Positions 25,540 through 34,788 are shown, numbered from the stretch's first letter. The stretch is DNA of 64,000 nucleotides from Humibacillus xanthopallidus (GCF_006716675.1 NZ_VFPM01000001.1:1674001-1738000); one strand, 5' to 3'. Translations and numbers: made by a program. The notes: generated by a model not told the origin, from the letters alone.

Positions 25540-26537
25540 CAGAAGTATCCCTCTTTCTTGCGGTCCTCCATGGCGGCCTCGGAGATCCGGTCGTCGGCGC
25601 GGGTGGCGCCGCGCTCGGTCAGGGTGGACGCGGCCACCTCGAGGGCGATCTCGGCGTTGGTGCGCGCCGGAGACTCGACGGCCCCCGTGCACGACATGTC
25701 GCCGACGGTGCGGTAGCGCACGAGGCGCGTCTCGACCGGCTCGTCGTCGCGCGGCTGGCTCACCGGGCCGACCGCGAGCCACATGCCGTCGCGGCGGAAG
25801 ACCTCGCGCTCGTGGGCGTAGTAGAGCGGCGCCAGCGGGATGTCCTCGCGGTCGATGTAGCGCCAGATGTCGACCTCGGTCCAGTTGCTGATCGGGAAGA
25901 CTCGGACGTGCTCGCCGGGACGGTGCCTGGGGTTGAAGAGGTTCCACAGCTCGGGGCGCTGGTTCTTGGGGTCCCACTGGCCGAACTCGTCACGGAGGGA
26001 GACGATGCGCTCCTTGGCGCGCGCCTTCTCCTCGTCGCGCCGCCCCCCACCGAAGACGCCGTCGAAGCGGTTGTCGTTGATCGCGTCGAGCAGCGGGAGG
26101 GTCTGGAGCGGGTTGCGCGTGCCGTCGGCGCGCTCGCGCAGCCGGCCGTCGTCGATGTAGTCCTGCACGCTCGCGACGACGAGGCGCAGGCCGAGCCGCT
26201 CGACCGTCTCGTCGCGGTAGGCGAGCACCTCGGGGAAGTTGTGCCCCGTGTCGACGTGCAGCACCGGGAAGGGGATCGGCGCCGGCCAGAAGGCCTTCGT
26301 CGCGAGGTGGAGCATGACGACGGAGTCCTTGCCGCCGCTGAAGAGCAGCGCCGGCCGCTCGAGCTCTCCCGCCATCTCGCGGATGACGAGGATCGCCTCC
26401 GCCTCGAGGGCGTCGAGCTGGCTCAGCCGTCGGTCGTCGGAGTCGTCGCCGCTGCGGTGTGCCGCAAGGCCCGTCGCGCCCTCGTCGCCAGTCGTCGAGA
26501 TGGCTTGGGCCGCAGTCACGTTCGTCGTCGTGGTCAT
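25539..26537 (-). CDS. cysD: Sulfate adenylyltransferase catalytic subunit
   Basis: A 332-residue PP-loop ATP pyrophosphatase-type protein: FSGGKDSVVMLHLA near residue 70, then HVDTGHNFPE, the GGGRRDEEKARAKER segment and the C-terminal KKEGYF typical of CysD. It forms ATP sulfurylase with CysN, producing adenosine 5'-phosphosulfate. An N-terminal extension of about 30 residues is Thr/Ala/Asp-rich. ATG at 26537 overlaps the cysH stop by 4 bp; an ATG at 26552 would extend it by five residues. Confidence 0.93.
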   Translation of the reverse strand: MTTTTNVTAAQAISTTGDEGATGLAAHRSGDDSDDRRLSQLDALEAEAILVIREMAGELERPALLFSGGKDSVVMLHLATKAFWPAPIPFPVLHVDTGHNFPEVLAYRDETVERLGLRLVVASVQDYIDDGRLRERADGTRNPLQTLPLLDAINDNRFDGVFGGGRRDEEKARAKERIVSLRDEFGQWDPKNQRPELWNLFNPRHRPGEHVRVFPISNWTEVDIWRYIDREDIPLAPLYYAHEREVFRRDGMWLAVGPVSQPRDDEPVETRLVRYRTVGDMSCTGAVESPARTNAEIALEVAASTLTERGATRADDRISEAAMEDRKKEGYF

Positions 26538-27283
26538 GTGTGGAGTCCGCACTCGGTCTTGGCGAAGCCGGCCCAGCGGCCGGCTCGGGGGTCCTCACCG
26601 GGCTCGACCCGGCGCGTGCACGGCTCGCAGCCGATGGACGGGTAGCCGTCGGAGAGAAGGGAGTTGACCTCGACACGGTGCTCACCGGCATACGCGAGGA
26701 CCTCGTCGAAGGTCCACGCTGCGAGCGGGTTGATCTTGACGAGACCGTTCTTGGCGTCCCACGTGACGAGCGGGGTGTCGGCCCGGGTCGGACCCTCGTC
26801 GCGCCGCACACCCGTCACCCACGCCTCGTAGAGCGGCAGCGTGCGGGCGAGGGGCTCGACCTTGCGCATCTGGCAGCAGAGCGCCGGGTCGCGCTCGTAG
26901 AGGCGGGGGCCGTACTTCTCGTCCTGCTCGGCGACCGTGAGCTCGGGCATCACGTTGACGAGGGTGATCGGCAGGTCCTCGGCGACGATGTCGCGCGTGA
27001 CGATCGTGTCGGAGAAGTGGTAGCCGGTCTCGAGGAAGAGCACGTCGACCCCGGGTGCGAAGCGTGAGACGACGTGCGGCAGCACGGCGTCGGCCATGGA
27101 GCAGGCGACCGCGAGCGTGCCGTCGAAGTGGAAGGCCGCCCAGGCGGCCACCTCGTCAGCGGTCGGCTCGTGCTCGGGGTCGGCAGCAAGCGTCGCGTTG
27201 AAGTCGTCGACGATCGCCTTGAGCTCGGCGTCCGAGCGCCGCTTGCGCGGGACCTTCGGGGTGGCGAGGGGGACTGCGCTCAC
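26534..27283 (-). CDS. cysH: Adenylyl-sulfate (APS) reductase
   Basis: A 249-residue thioredoxin-dependent reductase. The four cysteines that bind the 4Fe-4S cluster of APS-type CysH enzymes are present as CC (C136-C137) and CEPC (C219, C222), and the catalytic cysteine is C245 in the C-terminal ECGLHT. The paired cysteines argue for APS rather than PAPS as substrate, in line with the lack of an APS kinase in the operon. GTG start at 27283 has AGGAG upstream and overlaps the sulfite reductase stop by 4 bp. Confidence 0.93.
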   Translation of the reverse strand: MSAVPLATPKVPRKRRSDAELKAIVDDFNATLAADPEHEPTADEVAAWAAFHFDGTLAVACSMADAVLPHVVSRFAPGVDVLFLETGYHFSDTIVTRDIVAEDLPITLVNVMPELTVAEQDEKYGPRLYERDPALCCQMRKVEPLARTLPLYEAWVTGVRRDEGPTRADTPLVTWDAKNGLVKINPLAAWTFDEVLAYAGEHRVEVNSLLSDGYPSIGCEPCTRRVEPGEDPRAGRWAGFAKTECGLHT

Positions 27284-29007
27284 AGGAGTGCTCCTTCGTC
27301 TGCTCGGCGGGTCCATGACGAGAAGGTCTCGCCGGGCTCGCGCTGGTCGAGGAAGGTCCGCACGACGCGCTCGACGTAGTCGGGCAGGTCGTCGGCGGTG
27401 ACCTTGAGGCCGCGGACGGTGCGGCCGAGGCCGGCCTCGTCGCGGTCGACGGAGGCGAGACCGCCTCCGAGGTGCACCTGGAAGCCGGGCACCTGCTCCG
27501 AACCGTCGGGGCCGTCGATCGTCACGAGCTGCCCCTTGAGGCCGATGTCGGCGACCTGGATGCGGGCGCACGAGTTGGGGCAGCCGTTGACGTTGAGGCT
27601 GATCGGGGTGTCGAGCTGCGGTGCCACGTCGGCGAGGCGCTGCTCGAGCGCGGCGATCGTCGTCGCCGCCGTCGCCTTGGTCTCGACGATGGCGAGCTTG
27701 CAGAACTCGATGCCGGTGCAGGCCATCGTGTGGCGGCGGAAGGGGCTCGGCGCCGTCGTCAGGCCGAGCTTCTCGAGCCGGCTGACGACACCGCGCACCC
27801 GGCGGCCGGGCACGTCGAGGATGACGAGCTTCTGGTGCGGCGTGAGGCGCAGCCTGTCGGAGCCGACGGACTCCATGATGGCGGCGAGTCCGGCGAGCAC
27901 CTCGCCGCTGATGCGCCCGACGGTGGGAGCGGCCCCGACGTAGCGGTTGCCGTCCTTCTGCAGGTGCACGCCGAGGTGGTCGCCGGGCCCGCTGGCCGGA
28001 GCCGGTGCCGGCCCGTCGGGCAGCTCGCGGCCGAGGTACTCGTCCTGAAGGACCTGGCGGAACTTCTCCGGACCCCACTCGGCGAGGAGGAACTTGAGGC
28101 GCGCCTTGTTGCGCAGCCGGCGGTAGCCGTAGTCGCGGAAGACGCGGATGACGCCGTGCCAGACCTCGGCGGCCTCCTCGGGACGCACGAAGACGCCGAC
28201 GCGCTCGGCGAGGCGCGGCGCCGTGGAGAGCCCGCCCCCGACCCAGAGGTCGTAGCCGGCGCCCAGCTCGGGGTGCACGACCCCGACGAGGGAGATGTCG
28301 TTGATCTCGTGCACGACGTCGAGACTCGGGTGACCGGTGATGGCGGACTTGAACTTGCGCGGGAGGTTGGCGAGCTCGGGATCACCGATGTAGCGCTCGA
28401 GGATCTCGTCGATGACCGGCGTCGGGTCGATGATCTCGTCCTTGGCAACCCCGGCGAGCGGGCTGCCGAGGATGACGCGAGGGGTGTCGCCGCAGGCCTC
28501 CGTGGTCTGCAGCCCGACGGCCTCGACGCGGCGCCAGATCTCGGGCACGTCCTCGACCCGGATCCAGTGGTACTGGATGTTCTGGCGGTCGCTGATGTCG
28601 GCCGTGCCCCGGGCGAACTCCTGGCTGATCTCGGCGAGCACCCGCAGCTGCGCGAGCGAGACCGCCCCGCCGTCGAGCCGGACGCGGAGCATGAAGTACT
28701 CGTCGGACAGCTCGGTGTCGTCGAGCTGCGCCGTACGACCGCCGTCGATGCCCGGCTTGCGCTGCGTGTAGAGGCCCCACCAGCGGAACCGGCCCGAGAG
28801 GTCCTGCGGCGGGATGGACGCGAAGCCCTCGCGGGAGTAGATCTGCTCGATCCGCTCACGCACGTTGAGGCCGCCGTCCTCCTGTTTCCACGCCTCGTTG
28901 GCGTTGAGCGGCTCGACGCCGTCGACCTTCCACTGCCCGTTCGAGCGGCCGGCGCGCGGTGGTCGGGTCTGCGCGCGCGCAGGCGCGGTCTCGTCGGTGA
29001 TGGTCAT
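27280..29007 (-). CDS. sir: Ferredoxin-dependent sulfite reductase (nitrite/sulfite reductase family)
   Basis: A 575-residue siroheme/4Fe-4S enzyme reducing sulfite to sulfide. The cluster cysteines appear as CTGIEFC and CPNSC near the C-terminus, together with the two ferredoxin-like repeats (QLRVLAEISQEFARG; RLRLTPHQKLVILDVPG) and the siroheme-binding segment TADISDRQNIQYHW. Operon context (cysH, cysD, cysN, cysG) favours sulfite over nitrite. It is the first gene; the ATG at 29007 lacks a Shine-Dalgarno and lies 9 nt after a TATACA box, so the message is probably leaderless. Confidence 0.92.
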   Translation of the reverse strand: MTITDETAPARAQTRPPRAGRSNGQWKVDGVEPLNANEAWKQEDGGLNVRERIEQIYSREGFASIPPQDLSGRFRWWGLYTQRKPGIDGGRTAQLDDTELSDEYFMLRVRLDGGAVSLAQLRVLAEISQEFARGTADISDRQNIQYHWIRVEDVPEIWRRVEAVGLQTTEACGDTPRVILGSPLAGVAKDEIIDPTPVIDEILERYIGDPELANLPRKFKSAITGHPSLDVVHEINDISLVGVVHPELGAGYDLWVGGGLSTAPRLAERVGVFVRPEEAAEVWHGVIRVFRDYGYRRLRNKARLKFLLAEWGPEKFRQVLQDEYLGRELPDGPAPAPASGPGDHLGVHLQKDGNRYVGAAPTVGRISGEVLAGLAAIMESVGSDRLRLTPHQKLVILDVPGRRVRGVVSRLEKLGLTTAPSPFRRHTMACTGIEFCKLAIVETKATAATTIAALEQRLADVAPQLDTPISLNVNGCPNSCARIQVADIGLKGQLVTIDGPDGSEQVPGFQVHLGGGLASVDRDEAGLGRTVRGLKVTADDLPDYVERVVRTFLDQREPGETFSSWTRRADEGALL

Positions 29008-29016
29008 GTAATCGAA

Positions 29017-29034
29017 TGTATAACCGTCACTTAT
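29017..29034 (-). promoter_or_regulatory. Promoter and possible operator of the sulfate reduction operon
   Basis: On the minus strand, TATACA (forward TGTATA, 29017-29022) is a good -10 box 9 nt before the ATG. It overlaps a short dyad ATAA-N7-TTAT (29020-29034) placed where a repressor or activator of cysteine metabolism could bind. A clear -35 box was not seen. Confidence 0.45.
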
Positions 29035-29104
29035 CGGCGCCCAGTCGGGTCCGACATCCGGCCCTTTCCCACCGCCCGCGTGGGATTTGCCGCCCCGGCC
29101 GCCA

Positions 29105-29184
29105 CCAATCGAAAGAGCAGTTCGTCGCCCTTCCACGAGACCGCGCGGTCCCGCGCGACGGCGACGAACTGCTCTTTCGATTGG
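29105..29184. repeat. Intergenic inverted repeat, family A copy 2
   Basis: Perfect 25-nt arms at 29105-29129 and 29160-29184, identical to those of the copy at 4181, around an unrelated 30-nt centre. It lies 18 bp beyond the stop of the transglycosylase gene and 98 bp upstream of the sulfite reductase start. Confidence 0.9.
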
Positions 29185-29202
29185 TCTGGGCACGCAAGCC
29201 GG

Positions 29203-30192
29203 TCAGGGAGCGGCGGAGGCTCCCGAGGTCACCGCGTCCATGAGACCGGTCACCGTGGCGAGGTAGCGCTGCGAGCCGTTGTAGGACAGGACCGCGCTCG
29301 CGAGGTCGCCCGCGCGGGAGAGGTCGCGACCGTTGGCGCAGAGGTAGCGAGCCGCCGTCAGGGTCGCGTCCTCGATGTTCTGCGGGTCGGCCACCCCGTC
29401 GCCGTTGCCGTCGGCCCCCCACGCCCGCCACGTGCCGGGGATGAACTGCATCGGGCCGACGGCGCGATCCCAGACCGGGTCGCCGTCGAGGCGCCCGCCG
29501 TCGGTGTCGCGGATGGCCGCGAAGCCGTTGCCGTTGAGCGCCACCCCGATGACCGGAGGCACGACGTCATGGCGGGCGTCGAGCGAGCGCCCTCGGAGGG
29601 AGGACGACTCGACCTCACCGATCGCCGCGAGCAGCGTCACGGGCAGGTGGCACGACGCGGGAACACCCTTGGCTGCCGAGACGTATGCCGCCCACAGCAG
29701 CTGGTCCGTCGTCAGCGCCGCCGGGTTGCCGGCCGCACCGCCAGGCGCGGCGACGGCCTTGGGCGCGCGCAGGTCTGACGGGGGGCGCCACGCGGACCCA
29801 CCGGCGCCCGTGGCACCGATCGGGGTCGATGCCCCGGCGGATCCCCCGGTGGATGCGCCACCTGACGCGGCGCCCGGCTCGCTCGAGCCGACGACATAGG
29901 CGGCCGCGAGCCGCAGGCGGTCGAAGAGGGGCGCGACGACGGCTCCGGTCACCTCGCCGACCGTGGACCCCCCGTCGCCGGCCGAGCCGCCGCCGGAGCC
30001 GGGTGCCGGCCCGAAGGGGTCGGCGGGGTCACCTTGGAGGGTCGGCGTCGGCGCGGGCGTCGGACCGTCGGGGCTGCTCGCAGCCATCGCCGGTGCGACC
30101 GCGAGGACGACGCTCGCGGCCATCGCGGCACACGCGAGCGTCACCCCCGTCGCGGCTCTGCCGCCACGCCTCATGCCCTCACCACGCCTCAT
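29203..30192 (-). CDS. Secreted lytic transglycosylase
   Basis: About 329 residues. A basic N-terminus and hydrophobic signal segment (cleavage near AMAASSP), then a long Pro/Gly/Ser/Ala-rich linker, then a C-terminal lysozyme-like transglycosylase domain: LLAAIGEVESS carries the catalytic Glu, followed by VGPMQFIPGTWRAWGADGNGDG and YNGSQRYLATV. Enzymes of this type cut peptidoglycan glycan strands outside the membrane. Three starts compete (GTG 30219, ATG 30192, ATG 30174) because the sequence ATGAGGCGTGG is duplicated there. Monocistronic by context. Confidence 0.85.
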   Translation of the reverse strand: MRRGEGMRRGGRAATGVTLACAAMAASVVLAVAPAMAASSPDGPTPAPTPTLQGDPADPFGPAPGSGGGSAGDGGSTVGEVTGAVVAPLFDRLRLAAAYVVGSSEPGAASGGASTGGSAGASTPIGATGAGGSAWRPPSDLRAPKAVAAPGGAAGNPAALTTDQLLWAAYVSAAKGVPASCHLPVTLLAAIGEVESSSLRGRSLDARHDVVPPVIGVALNGNGFAAIRDTDGGRLDGDPVWDRAVGPMQFIPGTWRAWGADGNGDGVADPQNIEDATLTAARYLCANGRDLSRAGDLASAVLSYNGSQRYLATVTGLMDAVTSGASAAP

Positions 30193-30285
30193 GCTCCGGT
30201 CCCCGGGTCCGTCACCCACCAGTAGAACCCCGATCGGCGTCCCGCGCGCGCGGAATCCACGGACCGGTCACGCCTCAGTCCCCGC

Positions 30286-33273
30286 TCACTCGACGAGTGG
30301 CGTGATCGTGGCCTTGAGCTGGGCGGCCGCACCTCCCGTCGTCACGAGGCTGACGGTGCGACCCCCGCCGGGCTGGAGCACGAGGTCGGTCACCGAGACC
30401 CGGCCTCCGTCGGCGAAGACCTCCACCGAGTTCCGGTCGATGACGATGCGCAGCCGCTGCGCAGGTGTCGAGAGGGGCGCCGACTCGACGCTCGGGAAGC
30501 GATCGTGGAAGCCGACGACCCCGGCCTGTCGCCGGTCCACGACGAGGCGCGCCGCGCCGTTCGGGCCGTCCCGCCGCACGACGACGCGCAGCGGGTTGTC
30601 TCCGGCCGCGTCGCCGATGACGACCCCCGCCTCTGTCGCCGTGCCGGGGTCGACGTTGACGTCGATGACAGCGACGTCGGGGGACGCCATCGCTGACCCG
30701 CCGGAAAGGCTGCGCGCGGTCGACTGCGTCGGCTTTGCGGCCGCCTTCCACAGCGCCGGCACGGGCTGCTGCGCCAGGCGTATGCCGTCCGGCGACGTCA
30801 CGAGCGACAGCTCCCTCGGCAGGGTCATCTGTCCGCGCCACGGTGAGGTCGGCACGGCGCCCGCGTAGTCCCAGTTGCTCATCCACCCGACGAGGATCCG
30901 CTTGCCTGCCGGAGCGTCGTTGAACGTGACGCCGGCGTAGTTGTCGCGCCCGAAGTCGACCCAGTGTGCGCGTTGCACCGCGCTGAGGGCCGGGGCGCCG
31001 GCGAGGGTGAACTGGTCGGCGAGCACGTGGCCCCAGCCGCCCCGGCCCGCGTCGACCACCTCGAGGCGAGCCGTGCGACCCTGGAGGTCCGCGAGGTCCC
31101 ACGAGGTCCAGTCGAGCGACTCCGAGTCCTGGCCGGTCGCGCTGCGCACGACCTGCCCGTCGACGACGAGGTTGACCGCGGTCGCCTGGGCGACCCTGTC
31201 GGCGGGCCGGCTCGAGAAGACGAGGTGGTCGACCATGAGGTGGCCCCAGTCGCCGCCGGCGTTGTCGTCGACGATCTCGAGGTGGGCGTCTGCGCCGGCC
31301 AGGTCACGCACGTCCCAGGCGACCCAGTCCATCGCACCCGAGGCGGGCCCGGTCGCGGTGCGCACGACCTGTCCGTCGACGACGAGGTTGACCGCCGTCG
31401 GTGCGGACGACCCCCACGGGTGGTTGCCACCCGCGATCAGGAAGTTGACCCAGCCGTCCTCGATCCGGAAGGTCGGGGACAGGAAGCGTCCGGTCGCTGC
31501 GTCGCACCGGTCGGGCACGATGCACGTGTCGATGACGCGCAGCCCCTCCTGGTTCGGCAGCCCGGGCTCCGACGTGTGGGGGTGGGCCGCGAAGTCGCCG
31601 TCGGCGCTCCAGCCGGCCGGGAGGTCCCACGTGTGCCCCTCGAAGTCGGCGTAGGAGCGCACGCTGTCGTCGGAGGCCGTCACCTCGTCGAGCAGCACGT
31701 GACCCCAGCCGCCGGTGTTGTCGTCGACGACCTCGATGCTCGCCTGCCGTCCGACGAGGTCTGCGACGTCCCACGTCTGCCAAGCGAGGGTCTCGCTGTC
31801 GCGGCCGGTCGCGCTGCGCACCACCTGGCCGTCGACCTTGAGCACGACCGCGGTCGGGTTCGCCTCTCCCCACGGGTGGTTGCCGCCGCCGACGAGGAGG
31901 TTGAGCCACGACCGGCTGATCGTGAAGGGCGGCGATGCCACCGTCCCCGTCGTCGCGTCACCGTCGAGGAATGTGTTGGCCAGGCGCGCGCCGCGGAACT
32001 CGGTGACCGGCGCCTGCCCCGGCGCCGCGCCGGCGGTGGGCCCGCGGCCGGCGAGACCGCCGGACGCCGCCCAGTCGCCCCAGCCGGTGGACTCGAAGCC
32101 GGCGAGCACGGTGCCCACGGGGTCGACGCCCCGTGTCGAGGTGCCCGGCGCCCACGGGTGCCGGCCGCCGCCGACGAGGAAGTTGAGGTAGCGCTGGTCG
32201 ACCGTGAAGGCGGGCGAGGTCAGCGTGCCCGTCGAGCCGTCACCCCCGAGGAAGCTGTTGACGAGCCCCGAGCCGAGCTGACCCGACACCACCTGCTGGC
32301 CGGGGAGCGTGCCGCCGGCAGGAGCGGTGCCGAACGCGGTCCCGGTCGTCTGCCACCCGGCATACCCCTGCTCGAAGTCCTGGAGGACGCGGCCGGACGG
32401 TGCGCTGTAGGCGCCCGGGTCGTCGGCCGTGAAGGTGGTGCCGTCGAAGTCGCCGACGAAGTACTGCGTGCCCGAGCCCCCGGCGATGGACCCGGGGTTG
32501 AGGCTGACGAGCATGACCCACTTCGTGCGGCTGGAGTCGCCGTCGACGGGCAGCGGGAAGAGGTCGGGGCACTCCCAGATGCCCGAGGTGGCACCGAGCG
32601 GCCCGAAGGTCGAGAGCTGTTGCCACTGCGTGAGATTCGTCGACCGGTAGATCGCGATGCGGTGCTCGGTGGGCAGGGCGACGACCATGCGCCACTCGTT
32701 GCCGTAGCGGAAGACCTTGGGGTCACGGAACTCTCGCGAGCCCCGGTCGAGCACCGGGTTGCCGGCGTACTTCGTCCACGTCAGTCCGTCGTCGAGCGAG
32801 AAGGCCAGTGACTGCGCCTGGATGCCGTCGCGGCCCGATGCCGCCGTGTAGGCGCTCGTGTAGATCGCGACCATGGGCGGGTTGGTCGCCGTGCCGAGCC
32901 CGGAGCTGTTGGTCTGGTCGACGACGACGCTGCCGCTGAAGACGCCCTCGGTGGCGTCGTAGGGGATCGCGACCGGCTGCTCGGTCCAGTGCACGAGGTC
33001 GGCGCTCGTCGCGTGACCCCACGACATGTTGCCCCACTGGTCGCCGAGCGGGTTGTACTGGAAGAAGAGGTGGTAGACGCCCTTGCTGAAGACGAGCCCG
33101 TTGGGGTCGTTCATCCAGTTCTGCGCCGGTGAGAAGTGGTATGCCGGCCGGTAGGGCTCGGCGGTCGCCGCGCCGGCCGCTGCCGGCGTCCACAACGCTG
33201 CGCCGATGAGCAGAGCGGCTGCGGCGAGCGCCGGGATGACAGGGTTCCGCGGGTCTTTCGGGGTAGCGGGCAT
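30286..33273 (-). CDS. Secreted GH32 fructan hydrolase (levanase/inulinase type) with modular insertion
   Basis: A 995-residue exported glycoside hydrolase. Signal peptide at residues 1-36; catalytic propeller with nucleophile D56 in WMNDPNG, the transition-state stabiliser D184 in FRDPK and acid/base E234 in WECPD; C-terminal beta-sandwich with SVEVFADGG. The propeller is interrupted at about residue 295 and resumes at about 766 with WVDFGRDNYAGVTF. The roughly 470 residues between are tandem copies of a module with LNxLVGGGxHPW, VDGQVVRxATG and WGHVLxD motifs. No cell-wall anchor seen. It should release fructose or short fructans for the Frc-type importer encoded upstream on the same strand. 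Levan versus inulin specificity is undecided. Confidence 0.9.
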   Translation of the reverse strand: MPATPKDPRNPVIPALAAAALLIGAALWTPAAAGAATAEPYRPAYHFSPAQNWMNDPNGLVFSKGVYHLFFQYNPLGDQWGNMSWGHATSADLVHWTEQPVAIPYDATEGVFSGSVVVDQTNSSGLGTATNPPMVAIYTSAYTAASGRDGIQAQSLAFSLDDGLTWTKYAGNPVLDRGSREFRDPKVFRYGNEWRMVVALPTEHRIAIYRSTNLTQWQQLSTFGPLGATSGIWECPDLFPLPVDGDSSRTKWVMLVSLNPGSIAGGSGTQYFVGDFDGTTFTADDPGAYSAPSGRVLQDFEQGYAGWQTTGTAFGTAPAGGTLPGQQVVSGQLGSGLVNSFLGGDGSTGTLTSPAFTVDQRYLNFLVGGGRHPWAPGTSTRGVDPVGTVLAGFESTGWGDWAASGGLAGRGPTAGAAPGQAPVTEFRGARLANTFLDGDATTGTVASPPFTISRSWLNLLVGGGNHPWGEANPTAVVLKVDGQVVRSATGRDSETLAWQTWDVADLVGRQASIEVVDDNTGGWGHVLLDEVTASDDSVRSYADFEGHTWDLPAGWSADGDFAAHPHTSEPGLPNQEGLRVIDTCIVPDRCDAATGRFLSPTFRIEDGWVNFLIAGGNHPWGSSAPTAVNLVVDGQVVRTATGPASGAMDWVAWDVRDLAGADAHLEIVDDNAGGDWGHLMVDHLVFSSRPADRVAQATAVNLVVDGQVVRSATGQDSESLDWTSWDLADLQGRTARLEVVDAGRGGWGHVLADQFTLAGAPALSAVQRAHWVDFGRDNYAGVTFNDAPAGKRILVGWMSNWDYAGAVPTSPWRGQMTLPRELSLVTSPDGIRLAQQPVPALWKAAAKPTQSTARSLSGGSAMASPDVAVIDVNVDPGTATEAGVVIGDAAGDNPLRVVVRRDGPNGAARLVVDRRQAGVVGFHDRFPSVESAPLSTPAQRLRIVIDRNSVEVFADGGRVSVTDLVLQPGGGRTVSLVTTGGAAAQLKATITPLVE

Positions 33274-33375
33274 GGCACGACGTCCTTGTCGCTCGGGAGT
33301 GTTCGGTCGCGAGGGGTGGTGGTGCGGTGTCGCGGGGGACGCGGCCGGGCGGAGCCGGCGGCGCTGGAGTCAGGG

Positions 33376-33420
33376 GTCGAGCGGTGTGGCGTCGAGCGGT
33401 GTGGCGTCGGGCGGTGAGGG
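33376..33420. repeat. 15-bp tandem repeat, three copies
   Basis: GTCGAGCGGTGTGGC occurs twice exactly (33376-33405) and once with changes (33406-33420) in the gap between the GH32 start and the stress protein stop. No function is apparent. Confidence 0.8.
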
Positions 33421-33436
33421 TGCGGCGGACCTCGGG

Positions 33437-33835
33437 TCAGCGGGCCTTGACGGCGAGGACGGAGCAAGGGGCCTCGAGGAGCACCTGCTGGGCGGTGCTG
33501 CCCGTGACGAGCTTGCCGACGGGCGACCGGCGTCGCACCCCGATGACGACGAGGTCGGCGCCCACCTCCTCGGCGGCGCTGAGGATCTCGTCGGCTGCGA
33601 CCCGGCCCGACGTCGGCTGGCGCACGTCGTGCGCGACGTCGGCGTTGGCGAGCTGGAGGTCGATGGCGTCGATGTCTTCCGCCGTGGCGAAGGTGGGGTC
33701 GGCGTAGTTGCCGGCCCGACCGGTGTTGACGACGGTGAGGTGCGCGCTGCCCCGCTTGGCGAGCTCGATGGCGCTCTCGAGGGCCGCCAGACCCTCCGGT
33801 GTCGGGATGTAGCCGACGACGATCTGGGTGAACAT
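33437..33835 (-). CDS. Universal stress protein (UspA family)
   Basis: A 132-residue single Usp domain: MFTQIVVGYIPTPEGLAAL at the start and the ATP-binding pattern G-2x-G-9x-G(S/T) realised as GVRRRSPVGKLVTGSTAQQV, ending in PCSVLAVKA. ATP-binding Usp proteins act in dormancy and stress signalling. AGGAGAG precedes the ATG. The gene lies between the GH32 gene and the Frc importer genes on the same strand, so it may be carried on the sugar operon transcript; a metabolic role there is not established. Confidence 0.9.
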   Translation of the reverse strand: MFTQIVVGYIPTPEGLAALESAIELAKRGSAHLTVVNTGRAGNYADPTFATAEDIDAIDLQLANADVAHDVRQPTSGRVAADEILSAAEEVGADLVVIGVRRRSPVGKLVTGSTAQQVLLEAPCSVLAVKAR

Positions 33836-33981
33836 GTCTCTCCTGGTGTCGGGTCGGGTGCGGAGTGCAGCCGTCGCACAGTCTTGCGGTCCGGGCGGTG
33901 CGACGTGCTGATCGGATGGAGCGGGTGGAGCGGGGCCGCCGCCTCGGTCGGCGACCCCGCGGTCCAGAGGGCGGCTCGAGG

Positions 33982-34788
33982 TCAGCCCTCGAGCTTCATC
34001 GCTCCTGTCATGATGCCCACCCCGTCGGTCATCGAGTGAGACTGCGGCGTGATGACGCCGGCCCGGCCGCCGAGGCGCTGGATGTGGATGCGGTCGGCGA
34101 CCTCCCACACCTGCGGCATGTTGTGCGAGATGAGGATGACGCCGAGGCCCTTGGCCCGGAGCGACTTCACCATCTCGAGGACCTGGTTGCTCTCCTTGAC
34201 GCCGAGGGCCGCCGTGGGCTCGTCGAGCACGACGACCTTGCCGCCGAAGGCCGCTGCCCGGCTCACGGCGACGGCCTGGCGCTGCCCACCGGAGAGCGTC
34301 TCGACCGCCTGACCCATGTTCTGGATCGTCTGGATGCCGAGCTCCTGCACCGCCTTGCCCGCACGCTCGCGCATGCCCTTCTTGTCGAGCATCCGCAGCA
34401 CCGAGCCGAGGGGCCCGGCCCGGCGCTCCTCCCGGGCGAGGTAGAGGTTGCTCGCGATGTCGAGCGCCGGGATGACGGCGAGCTGCTGGTAGACCGTCTC
34501 GATGCCGGCGTCGCGGGCGTCCTGGGGTCGCTGGAAGTGGACCCGCTTCCCGTCGAGCTCGAGGGTGCCGGCGTCGGGCACGAGCGCCCCGGTGAGGCAC
34601 TTGATGAGCGTCGACTTGCCGGCGCCGTTGTCGCCGATGATGGCGAGCACCTCACCCCGGTAGAGGTCGAGGTCGACGCCGTCGAGCCCGACGACCCGGC
34701 CGAAGGTCTTGATCAGGCCCCTGGCGGAGAGGATCTGCTGCTGCGTGCCGCCTGCCGCTCCCGTGGAGTCCGGTGCCACTGCGGTCAT
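33982..34788 (-). CDS. frcA: Sugar ABC transporter ATP-binding protein, FrcA-like
   Basis: A 268-residue single-domain ATPase of the carbohydrate uptake 2 family: Walker A GDNGAGKST, signature LSGGQRQAVAV, Walker B VVVLDEPTAALG, switch His in LISHNMPQV. Unlike RbsA/XylG it has only one nucleotide-binding domain, as in the fructose importer FrcA, so it would act as a homodimer. The ATG overlaps the permease stop by 4 bp. The preceding genes supply permease and binding protein. Confidence 0.88.
   Translation of the reverse strand: MTAVAPDSTGAAGGTQQQILSARGLIKTFGRVVGLDGVDLDLYRGEVLAIIGDNGAGKSTLIKCLTGALVPDAGTLELDGKRVHFQRPQDARDAGIETVYQQLAVIPALDIASNLYLAREERRAGPLGSVLRMLDKKGMRERAGKAVQELGIQTIQNMGQAVETLSGGQRQAVAVSRAAAFGGKVVVLDEPTAALGVKESNQVLEMVKSLRAKGLGVILISHNMPQVWEVADRIHIQRLGGRAGVITPQSHSMTDGVGIMTGAMKLEG

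Noticed and set aside
27280..29007. Assimilatory nitrite reductase
   Set aside because: The family overlaps, but the gene is joined to cysH, cysD, cysN and cysG with no nitrate genes, so sulfite is the better substrate.
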